Below, in pieces: positions 53,911 through 62,291 of a stretch of 64,000 nucleotides of DNA. Both the position numbers and the translations under genes were made by a program. The notes beneath the pieces are model-generated. The model ran no database searches. It was not told where the DNA came from and worked only from the letters and a program-made list of their open reading frames with translations. Position 1 is the stretch's first letter. Every line of letters starts with the position of its first letter. The stretch spans positions 1,984,001-2,048,000 of the forward strand of contig NZ_CP036292.1 of the NCBI RefSeq assembly GCF_007751715.1, written 5' to 3'. The stretch comes from Rosistilla oblonga. GTDB lineage: Bacteria; Planctomycetota; Planctomycetia; Pirellulales; Pirellulaceae.

Positions 53911-54549
53911 CTATCGGTCGTATTGGTCGGCGATCGCCAGTGCTTCTTCGATTGCCGACTGAAAATCTTCTTCGCTCAATCCCAGCGTTCGCCGGACCGC
54001 CACCAAGGCCTCCAACTGCTCGGGGGTAAGGTCACCCTCCGCACTAGCCGCCATGAAGATCGCTTTCATCGCCAGGTACTTCTGATCGCGGTCCCATCGC
54101 GGCACGACACTGCGCAAATAGTTGTGAGCCTTGTAGCCGACCTGCGTCGCCGCGGCGCACATTCGCCCGAGGTCTTCGCGGTCGGCCGGTTCACCAAACA
54201 GCAGCTCGGCAACATGCCCCAGCGACTTAATCTCCGCCTCCGTGATCTCGCCATCGGCAACAACGGTCAGGACCGCCACGTTCATCACCTCTTGATGGAA
54301 CTGCTGTTGTTCCAAATGGACGGCGGTCGATGGATCGATCTCCAACACCGCCGGCTCAAACGCCTGCCGGCACTCGTCGCACTCGACGTAATGTTGCACC
54401 GCCCCCATCGGAATCGTGGGGATAAAGTAGAGCGTCAGGAACGGCCGGACGCTCTTCAGTCGATACGGTTGCAGCTGCCGACACTGGGGACAGCGAAAAT
54501 CGCCGCGGTCGCGCGTGCGACGCAAATCGGTTGTCCCAATCAGAAGCAT
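53911..54549 (-). CDS. Zinc-ribbon plus TerB-like protein
   Basis: A 212-residue cytoplasmic protein. The N-terminal zinc ribbon has paired CxxC sites (FRCPQCRQL and VECDECRQAF). A hydrophobic stretch (FLTLYFIPTIPM) separates them. The C-terminal half is a TerB-type helical domain (VAVLTVVADGEITEAEI, AIFMAASAEGDLTPEQ) with the acidic loop residues of that fold. ATG at 54549 is preceded by GGAG. Role unknown; TerB proteins occur in tellurite-resistance and stress systems. The DUF1080 gene ends 13 nt upstream, so the two may be co-transcribed. Confidence 0.8.
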   Translation of the reverse strand: MLLIGTTDLRRTRDRGDFRCPQCRQLQPYRLKSVRPFLTLYFIPTIPMGAVQHYVECDECRQAFEPAVLEIDPSTAVHLEQQQFHQEVMNVAVLTVVADGEITEAEIKSLGHVAELLFGEPADREDLGRMCAAATQVGYKAHNYLRSVVPRWDRDQKYLAMKAIFMAASAEGDLTPEQLEALVAVRRTLGLSEEDFQSAIEEALAIADQYDR

Positions 54550-54562
54550 CGGCCTTCTCCTT

Positions 54563-55738
54563 CTAGCGAACAAAAATGTTAGCAACGTCGACGGGGCCGT
54601 CGGGGACCAGCGTCAGTGGCCCCTTGGCGTCGGCGGATCCCGTCGCCGCAAACGGCTCGATCTCCTTGCCGTTAATCGTCAGCGAAACCTTGTCGCCGCG
54701 AACCTCTCCTTCGATCCGATTCCACTTGCCCACCTTATCCAGATGAGGCGTCAGCGGCGAATCGTCACCCGCGATCGATATCGCGGCCGCATCGCCACGC
54801 AGACGAATCTGTGGCGAGCCCGAATCCTTGTTCAGTCGGAAGTCGACGACAAATCCATAATCGCCAAAGGCTTCGTCGGAGGCAAGTGGCAGGTTCGCGC
54901 CGGCGGCTCCGGTGCAGGAGAGAACCCAGTCGCTCGGCTTCCAATGGCCAGCAGCCTCTTCCGCCGTCTGCTTCGCCGCACCTTCGGGCTGCTGCACGTT
55001 CCAACCGGTCAAGTCGATGCCGGTGTACAGGCAGCGGTAACCGCGATCGGCGATCGCGATCATGTTGGCTTCGATCGGCGTATCGGGCAGCTCTTTGATC
55101 TTCACGTTGCGGTAATGGACGACGCCGCCTTCGGATTCGATGCACAGATAGCCCTTGCGCGGGTTGCAGTCGGTGCCACGGGTGACGACTTTGCCATTGA
55201 CCGCCAGCGAGATCGTGCCATCGATCGCTTCGATCCGATAGTGATTCCACTGCGGCGTCGGCAGCGAACGCATTTCCGTCGGAAAAGCGCGACTGCCACC
55301 GCGATCGTTGACCGGAGTCATCTTGGCCCCATGGATCGGAAAGATATCGCCATGCGTGGTGAACCAATCGGCTTTGCCGTAGGCGTTCTCGAGGATTTGG
55401 ACTTCGATCCCGCGATGAAACGGCTGTCCCTTGGCGGTGATATCGTCGGCCCAGACAAAGATTCCGGCGTTCCCTTTCGGGACCATGTGCCGCCACTCGA
55501 CTTCCATGATGAAGTTCTGATACATCCGATCGGTCCGCAGTTCGCCGATCGGTTTTCCGCTGCAGATCAGCATCCCATCTTCGACCGACCAGGTGCGAGG
55601 ATCGGTGTTGACCAGTTGCCAGCCCGACAGGTCCTTGCCGTTAAACATCGGGACAAAACCGTCGTCCTCCTGTTGCGACCAGAGGTTCGCTGTGGGGGCG
55701 AGCAGCAATACGAGAGCGACAATCCAGCTGCGATGCAT
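54563..55738 (-). CDS. Secreted protein with two DUF1080 domains
   Basis: A 391-residue exported protein with a Sec signal (SWIVALVLLLAPTANLWSQ). It contains two concanavalin-like DUF1080 (3-keto-disaccharide hydrolase) domains. The first, residues about 25-205, has FNGKDLSGWQLVN, FIMEVEWRHMVPKGNAGIF and YRIEAIDGTISLAVNGK. The second is about 215-390 (YTGIDLTGWNVQQ, YGFVVDFRLNKDSGSPQI). ATG at 55738 is preferred to a TTG four codons earlier. Some DUF1080 proteins cleave 3-keto-glycosides; the Gfo/Idh protein encoded divergently could produce or use such keto-sugars (inference). Confidence 0.85.
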   Translation of the reverse strand: MHRSWIVALVLLLAPTANLWSQQEDDGFVPMFNGKDLSGWQLVNTDPRTWSVEDGMLICSGKPIGELRTDRMYQNFIMEVEWRHMVPKGNAGIFVWADDITAKGQPFHRGIEVQILENAYGKADWFTTHGDIFPIHGAKMTPVNDRGGSRAFPTEMRSLPTPQWNHYRIEAIDGTISLAVNGKVVTRGTDCNPRKGYLCIESEGGVVHYRNVKIKELPDTPIEANMIAIADRGYRCLYTGIDLTGWNVQQPEGAAKQTAEEAAGHWKPSDWVLSCTGAAGANLPLASDEAFGDYGFVVDFRLNKDSGSPQIRLRGDAAAISIAGDDSPLTPHLDKVGKWNRIEGEVRGDKVSLTINGKEIEPFAATGSADAKGPLTLVPDGPVDVANIFVR

Positions 55739-55979
55739 GTTTCGACTCAAATCAATGGAAGGGAGATCGGGTTGCCGGCGATCAGGCGGCGGCCAACCAG
55801 GGGTGGGGAGAGAGGTTTCGATTGTACTTTACCCACCGGCCAGCTACATCCTGGATGGGCGAAACTCCCCAAGATCGACTATTATGAGTTTTTGCCAGCG
55901 TCTGATATCGGACCGCCATCAGCTGATAGCCGCTGCTTATCTCCCCTAACGCTCTTGTTTCATTCGAGGACTTTTAAAC

Positions 55980-57425
55980 ATGACTCAAGCAACACGACGA
56001 CAGTTCGTCGCTTCTGGGCTCGCCGCGGGCGCTGTCGCGACGCTCCCCGGCCGCCGTGCCAATGCCGCTCTCGCCAACGACGAAATCAACGTCGGCTTCA
56101 TCAGCTGTGGCGGACGTTCGAACGAATTGATGGGCTACTTCGAAAAAGTCCCCGGGGTCAACATCGCCGGTCTTTGCGATCCCGATCAGGCTCGCTTGAG
56201 CCGCACCAGCCGAAGGTTTCCCAAAGCGCAAACTTGGAAAGACCTTCGCGATCTGATCGCATCGGACAGCATCGATGCGGTCGTCGTCGCCACCTGCAAC
56301 CACTGGCACTGCTTGGCAACGATTTGGGCGATGGAAGCGGGCAAAGACGTGTACGTCGAAAAGCCGTTGTCGCACAGCCAATGGGAAGGTCGGCAGACCG
56401 TCGCGGCGGCGCGGAAGTACGATCGGATCTGTCAGGTCGGAACTCAGCAGCGTTCGGATCCGATGCAGGCAGAGATTCAAAAGTACTTGCACGACGACAA
56501 GGCGTTGGGAGCGATCCAAGCGGTCCGCGTCAACCGCTACGGTCTGCGAGGTTCGATCGGACGCCGGACGGAGCCGCTGCAGATCGACAAATCGGTGGCT
56601 TACGATCTGTGGCTCGGCCCGGCTCAAGACGAACCGATCTTCCGCAATAATTTGCAATACGATTGGCACTGGGATTGGAACACCGGATCGGGCGAGATGG
56701 GCAACTGGGGCGTCCACGTCCTGGACGACGTTCGCAACAACGTCTTCCAAGACCAGGTCGCGTTGCCCAAACAAATTCTTGGTGGCGGCGGACGTGTGGT
56801 CCTGGGCGACGCGGGGCAAACGCCCAACGTCCACTTTGCGTATTTCGACACCGGATCGATTCCGGTCGTGATCGGACTGTCGAATCTTCCCGACAAAGCT
56901 GGCAGCAAAAAGAGCCCGGCGCATCCGGGCCCCGGCAGCGGATACGTCGTCTATTGCGAAGGGGGCCGTTTGGAAGGCCAACGCGGCCGCGCTCAAGCGT
57001 TTGATGCCGACGGGAAAAAGCTCGCCAGCTTCAAGGGATCGGGGGGCAACGTGTTGCATCAAGCGAACTTCATCGATGCGGTTCGCGCTCACGACCGTTC
57101 GCTGTTGAATACCGAAGTGGCTGTTGGCAACGACAGCACTGGTTGGTGCAACCTGGCCAATATCGCGTTCCGCGCCGGCCGACCGTATTCGCCGCAAGAT
57201 GCCGCATCGGTCGAGTTGCCCCAGTGGAACACATTGATCGGCGAGATGGATCAGCATCTGAAATCGCACGAACTGTCGTTGGACAACAGTGCGATTCAGA
57301 TGAGTCATCTGTTGACGCTCGACGAGAAGACCGAGCAGTTTGTTGGCGACGATGCCGATGCAGCAAACGCCTTCTTGAAACGGAAATACCGCGAAGGTTA
57401 CGAAGTGCCAACGATCCAAGCGTAG
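55980..57425 (+). CDS. Tat-exported Gfo/Idh/MocA family oxidoreductase (2nd)
   Basis: A 481-residue protein. A twin-arginine signal (TRRQFVASGLAAGAVATL) precedes a Rossmann motif (NVGFISCGGRSNE) and the catalytic-Lys region VYVEKPLSHS. The C-terminal half carries NWGVHVLDDVRNNVF, typical of the planctomycete periplasmic subfamily. It is divergent from the DUF1080 gene, from which it is separated by 241 nt, and it ends before a putative terminator. Confidence 0.92.
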   Translation: MTQATRRQFVASGLAAGAVATLPGRRANAALANDEINVGFISCGGRSNELMGYFEKVPGVNIAGLCDPDQARLSRTSRRFPKAQTWKDLRDLIASDSIDAVVVATCNHWHCLATIWAMEAGKDVYVEKPLSHSQWEGRQTVAAARKYDRICQVGTQQRSDPMQAEIQKYLHDDKALGAIQAVRVNRYGLRGSIGRRTEPLQIDKSVAYDLWLGPAQDEPIFRNNLQYDWHWDWNTGSGEMGNWGVHVLDDVRNNVFQDQVALPKQILGGGGRVVLGDAGQTPNVHFAYFDTGSIPVVIGLSNLPDKAGSKKSPAHPGPGSGYVVYCEGGRLEGQRGRAQAFDADGKKLASFKGSGGNVLHQANFIDAVRAHDRSLLNTEVAVGNDSTGWCNLANIAFRAGRPYSPQDAASVELPQWNTLIGEMDQHLKSHELSLDNSAIQMSHLLTLDEKTEQFVGDDADAANAFLKRKYREGYEVPTIQA

Positions 57426-57448
57426 GCTTGGGGGCACATTGGAATAAC

Positions 57449-57490
57449 GCAAACGGGGACTCTGGTTTATTCGGAGGCCCCGTTTCTTGT
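57449..57490 (+). terminator. Possible terminator after Gfo/Idh gene
   Basis: AAACGGGG (57451-57458) pairs with CCCCGTTT (57478-57485); inner bases can extend the stem partially. It is followed by CTTGTATA, a weak T-tract, 25 nt after the stop. Confidence 0.6.
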
Positions 57491-57562
57491 ATACTCATCG
57501 CCTGATTCCGTTTCGATGCGTCCTATGATTTTCCCACCGTTTCCAACAACCCGAATCCGCCG

Positions 57563-58943
57563 ATGATTGTTCCTGTTAACCGCGAGCGACTGCTGCAACG
57601 TTTCCTGCAATATGTTCAGATCGGCACTGCGGCCGACCCGCACAGCGAGACCTATCCCAGCAGTCCGCAGCAGAAGGATTTGAGCCGCGTGTTGGCGGAG
57701 CAATTGGTTGCGTTGGGCGTAGCCGATGCGCACATGGACGACCACGGTTTGGTCTGGGGAACGGTCCCGGCAAACGTCGCCGGCGCTCCGGCGATCGCGC
57801 TGAACTCCCATGTCGATACATCGCCCGAAGCTCCCGGGGACGATGTGAAGCCGCAGGTGATCGTTTATCAGGGAGGCGATATTCCGCTGCCCGAAGACAA
57901 TCAAGTCATCCGCGTCGCCGACTGTCCCGAACTGGCCGATCTGGTCGGCAAGACCTTGATCACCACCGATGGCACGACGCTGTTGGGAGGCGATGACAAA
58001 GCGGGAGTGGCGATCATCATGGAATTGGGTGGCGACGCTGATCGAAAATCCGCAACTGCCCCACGGTCCGGTCAAGATCCTGTTCAGCTGCGACGAAGAG
58101 ATCGGACACGGCACCGACAAGATCGACTTGGCTCAATTGGATGCCGTCGCCGCTTACACGTTGGACGGTGGCGGAGCGGGAGATTTGGACGTCGAAACTT
58201 TTTCAGCCGATGGAGTTCTGGTCACCTTTACCGGGCGGAACATCCATCCGTCGATCGGCAAAGGGCGGATGGTCAACGCGACGCGGGCGGCGGGCTTCTT
58301 TCTGCAGCAGTTGCCCGACGATTCGCTCTCGCCCGAATCGACCGATGGCCGCGACGGATTCATCCATCCGTATGAGACCGAAGGAGGCGTCGGCCGGGCG
58401 GAATTACGCGTGCTGTTGAGGAGCTTCGATACGGCGGAGCTGACTCAATACGCCGATCGACTGCGACAAGCGGCAACGGCGACTGAACAACAATATCCCG
58501 GTCTCGCGGTCCGCGTCGAAGTCAAACCGCAATACCGCAACATGGCCGACGGTTTGCGAGAGAATCCGCGGGTGGCCGATCTGGCGGAGCAGGCGTTCCG
58601 AAACCTGGGCCGCCCGGTCCGACGCAGCATCATCCGCGGCGGGACCGATGGTTCGGCGTTGACGGAGAAGGGACTGCCGACGCCAAACCTGTCCAGCGGT
58701 CAGCACGCGATCCATTCGCTACACGAATTCGCATGCCTGGAAGAGATGATCGAGGCGGTCGAGCACCTGCAGGAATTGCTGCGGTTGTGGTCCGGAAACG
58801 ACGGAGTAGCGGGAGCCATTGCGGTTGCCGAGGAAATTTTTGTTGCGGCACGATGCCTAGCTCGTGCGTTTGTCGCCCCGGCCGAGAATCGTTGTACTAT
58901 GATGTGTAGACGCTGCATTGCACTACGCCTTCCCACCTACTGA
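57563..58943 (+). pseudogene. pepT: Peptidase T (tripeptide aminopeptidase), frameshifted
   Basis: The N-terminal part reads from ATG 57563 (NSHVDTSPE with metal His/Asp, GGDDKAGVAIIMEL). The frame is then lost at GGG 58027-58029. Removing one G restores MELVATLIENPQLPHGPVK and the rest of the enzyme: FSCDEEIGHGTD (catalytic Glu), HPSIGKGRMVNA, and GGTDGSALTEKG near the C terminus. Apart from the indel all metal ligands are present. The restored product (459 residues) is about 45 residues longer than usual at the C terminus (after LQELLRLW), so a further indel or lost stop is possible. Peptidase T releases N-terminal residues from tripeptides. A real inactivation or a sequencing error both fit. 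Confidence 0.85.
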
Positions 58944-58954
58944 CGAGACTCGCC

Positions 58955-61432
58955 ATGGTCGTGTTCTTTCGACGATCCTCTCTTCCGATTCTGACCTTTG
59001 CGATCTTGATCGCTCACGCAGTCTGCCAGCCGGTCGTCAGCCAGGCTCAACCGCGGCCGAACAATAAATACGGTCAGACCGATGATTTTCGGCAGATCGA
59101 CCAGTGGCTGCCAACGCCCAATAAATACCGCTCCGCATCGGGAATGCCGGGCCCGGAATATTGGCAGCAGCGAGCTGACTACAAGATCGACGTGCGGTTG
59201 GACGATCAGAACCAGAAGATCACCGGCAGCGAAACGATCGACTACCACAACCCACGCTCCAGAGCCGCTGGGGTTCCTGTGGATCCAATTGGACCAGAAC
59301 ATCTTTGAACCGGGATCCGACGCGATCGCAACCGCGACGGCGCCGAATCTCTCCGACCGCGCATCCTTTAATACGATCCGATCGCTGTTGGCGCGGGAAT
59401 CGTTTGAAGGAGGCTTCAAGATCCACGGCGTGACCGACGCCGAGGGCGGGCCGCTGAAATACACGATCGTCAAGACGATGATGCGGATCGATCTGCCCAC
59501 GCCACTGCCGCCGGCGAATCGACGACCGTCAAAATTCGCTTCGACTACTTGATCAATGACAGTAAATTAATCCACGCCCGGACGGGGTACGAGTTCTTCG
59601 AGAAAGACGGCAACTACATCTACGAGATCGCGCACTGGTATCCGCGCGTCGCCGCGTTCACCGATTACGAAGGCTGGCAGAACAAGCAGTTCTTGGGACG
59701 CGGTGAGTTCACGCTGGAGCTGGGCGATTTCGAGGTCCGGATCACCGCTCCGGAGGATCACATCGTCGCGGCGACCGGCGTTTTGCAAAACGGCGAAGAA
59801 GTGCTCACCGAAACGCAGCGGCAGCGTCTGGAAAAGGCGAAGACCGCTAAGGAGCCCGTCTTCGTCGTCACGCCCGAAGAGGCTTTGAAGAACCAGAAGG
59901 ATCGCAGCAAGCAGGACAAGACTTGGGTCTACCATGCCGAGAACGTTCGCGATTTCGCATGGGCCAGCAGCCGCAAGTTCATCTGGGACGCTCAAGGTCA
60001 CGACCAGAACGAGAATCCCGTGATGGCGATGTCGTATTATCCGAACGAAGCCGAACCATTGTGGAGCAAATATTCGACGCACGCGATCATCCATACGTTG
60101 GATGTCTACAGCCGCTACACCTTCGACTACCCCTACCCGATCGCGATCAGTGTCAACGGTCCGGTCTACGGGATGGAGTATCCGATGATCTGTTTCAACG
60201 GCCCGCGCCCGGAGGAGGATAAAACCTACACCGCGCGGACCAAATACGGATTGATCTCGGTGATCATCCACGAGGTCGGGCACAATTATTTCCCGATGAT
60301 CGTCAACAGCGACGAGCGTCAGTGGACGTGGATGGACGAGGGACTGAATACGTTTCTGCAGTACCTCGCCGAACAGGAATGGGAAGATGATTACCCGAGC
60401 AAGCGAGGCGAGCCAGCCGATATCACCGGTTACATGCGCAGCAGCGGCCAGGTGCCGATCATGACTAACAGCGAATCGATTCTGCAGTTTGGCAGCAACG
60501 CCTACGGCAAACCGGCGACGGCGCTGAACATCTTGCGGGAAACGATCCTGGGCCGCGAGCTGTTCGATTTTGCCTTCCGCGAATACGCCCGTCGCTGGAA
60601 ATTCAAACGCCCCACGCCCGCCGATTTCTTCCGCACGATGGAAGATGCTTCGGGCGTCGATCTGGATTGGTTTTGGAACGGATGGTTTTACAGCACCGAC
60701 CACGTCGATCTCGCGATCCGCGACGTCAAACTGTATCAGATCGACAGCTCCGATCCCGATGAAGAGGCCGAACGCAAGCGTCAGGAAAAAGATAAACGCC
60801 GGCCATCGCTGTCGGCTGAGCGGAACGAACCGCTGCAAAAACGGATCGATCTGTTCCCTGGCCTGAAAGACTTTTACAACGACTTCGACGAACTGGAAGT
60901 CACCGAGGATTCACGGAAAGCGTTTCAGAAGTTTGTCGAAAGCCTGAACGCCGAAGAGAAACAACTGATCCGTCGCAAGACGAACTTCTACGTCCTGACC
61001 TTCGAAAACGTCGGCGGTCTGGTGATGCCGATCATCGCCGAGATCCGCTACACCGACGGATCGAAGCAGATGTTGGAGATCCCGGCGGAGATCTGGCGGA
61101 CGAACAACAAAACGGTTTCGAAGCTGGTGATCACCGATAAAGAACTCGACCGAATCGAGATCGATCCGCGACGCCAATTGGCCGACACCGACGCGTCGAA
61201 CAACTTCTATCCGCCGCGGATCGTCCCCAGCCGATTCAAGTTGTATAAGAGCAAGAAATCGTCCAACCCGATGCGGAAAGCAAACGAAGCGAATAAGAAG
61301 TCGGACGCTGAGAAGGGGAAAGAATCGAGCAAGGAAGAGGCTGCGGAGAAGAAGCCTGCGGCCAAAGCGGAAGCTGCCAAGCCAGCCGCGGCCGCAGTGG
61401 CGAAGCCCGCAACTGCGGAGGCGGCCGAATGA
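58955..61432 (+). pseudogene. Secreted M1-family aminopeptidase, two compensating frameshifts
   Basis: It starts at ATG 58955 with a Sec signal (PILTFAILIAHAVCQ). The reading frame shifts by +1 at CCC 59251-59253; YHN is followed in the other phase by HAPEPLGFLWIQLDQN. It returns near 59505-59510, where AGESTTVKIRF continues in the first phase. With both corrected, one 825-residue protein results. The gluzincin site HEVGH (nt 60269-60283) is followed after 18 residues by the third ligand Glu in WMDEGLNTF, and YGMEYPMICFNG precedes it as in M1 enzymes. The C-terminal tail is rich in Lys, Ala and Glu (about 590-625 of the last frame). It overlaps the DUF6702 gene by 4 nt. Confidence 0.85.
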
Positions 61433-61941
61433 TCCTTCCTCTACTGTTATCGATGTTGATGCACCCGTTTCACGTCAGTTTGGCGGAAGGGGAATGGAAT
61501 CCGCAGTCGGGGCGATTTGAAATCGCGATCCGCTTGGAGCCTCGCGATTTTCAGCTTGCGTTATCGAAGCACGCTGGCAAACGGATCGATCTCGAAACGA
61601 CGGATCGCGACCAATTGCAAGCCGCGATCATGGCCTACGTGAAAGCCAAGTTCGTCGCCGTCGATGGCCAAGACCGCCCCGCGCGATGGCACTGGGTTGG
61701 GATGGAGAACGAGACGAAATACGTCTGGGTTTACCTGGAACTGCAACCCGATGCGGCTTCGCGCGAACTGCGGATCAGCCATCGGATGTTGCACGAAGTC
61801 GCTCCGACGCAGGTCAACACGCTGTTGTTGGTGGGAGCGGATGAAAAACAGACGCTCCGTTTCACCAAGGCCCAGCCAACGCAAACGCTCCGCCGCGACG
61901 GAGCCAAAGCCCCGTGGGAATTGGTTGTCCCGAAGACCTAG
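61429..61941 (+). CDS. DUF6702-like small exported protein
   Basis: A 170-residue protein with a short hydrophobic N terminus (MILPLLLSMLMHPFHVS). HPFHVSLAEGEWN and FEIAIRLEPRDFQLAL match the DUF6702 opening, and YVWVYLELQPDAAS follows. It is coupled to the M1 peptidase by an ATGA overlap, a frequent neighbour arrangement. Function unknown. Confidence 0.75.
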   Translation: MILPLLLSMLMHPFHVSLAEGEWNPQSGRFEIAIRLEPRDFQLALSKHAGKRIDLETTDRDQLQAAIMAYVKAKFVAVDGQDRPARWHWVGMENETKYVWVYLELQPDAASRELRISHRMLHEVAPTQVNTLLLVGADEKQTLRFTKAQPTQTLRRDGAKAPWELVVPKT

Positions 61942-61951
61942 AGTCTCGGTG

Positions 61952-62033
61952 AATTGTGCGCGGACTCGCCTCCCCGAACGTCGCTTCGCTGGTTCGACCC
62001 TCCCCTTCAAACTTCGTTTGGCGGAGGGTGAAG
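61952..62033. repeat. 82-bp direct repeat, copy 1
   Basis: Identical to 62147-62228. It contains ACCCTCC and GGAGGGT arms that can form a hairpin. Neither strand encodes a recognisable protein. Confidence 0.9.
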
Positions 62034-62146
62034 TTGGTCGATTGCGATGCCAGACTACACCCGCCCAGCGGAACGCTGGGAGGGTCGGAAAACGAGCCTT
62101 CAGCCAGTTTTTCGGGGAGGGCCTTGCGAGGGCTCGAGCGTCTGGA
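62034..62146. repeat. Spacer between repeats with hairpin
   Basis: Contains CCCAGCG-GAA-CGCTGGG, a 7-bp stem with a 3-nt loop, and further GAGGG motifs. No gene. Confidence 0.6.
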
Positions 62147-62228
62147 AATTGTGCGCGGACTCGCCTCCCCGAACGTCGCTTCGCTGGTTCGACCCTCCCC
62201 TTCAAACTTCGTTTGGCGGAGGGTGAAG
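62147..62228. repeat. 82-bp direct repeat, copy 2
   Basis: An exact second copy of 61952-62033, offset by 195 bp. It lies between the convergent ends of the DUF6702 gene and the cupredoxin/cytochrome gene. Confidence 0.9.
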
Positions 62229-62291
62229 GTTCGCCCCTCGCTTCCATCCTGCGGAGGGTGAAGCGTTGGCTGGTTGACCTCGTGTCGAGGG

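Noticed and set aside
54515-56650. 711-codon open frame spanning the DUF1080 and Gfo/Idh genes
   Set aside because: It covers two conserved genes in other frames plus the intergenic gap; the translation degrades into Arg/Ser-rich sequence.
58019-59515. Programmed ribosomal frameshifting as the explanation for the broken peptidases
   Set aside because: No typical slippery heptamer with a downstream structure was seen, and three separate events in two genes make error or mutation simpler.
61561-62247. Open frame with a repeated peptide across the 82-bp repeats
   Set aside because: The peptide repeat is only a translation of the DNA repeat; the frame also runs antisense through the DUF6702 gene.
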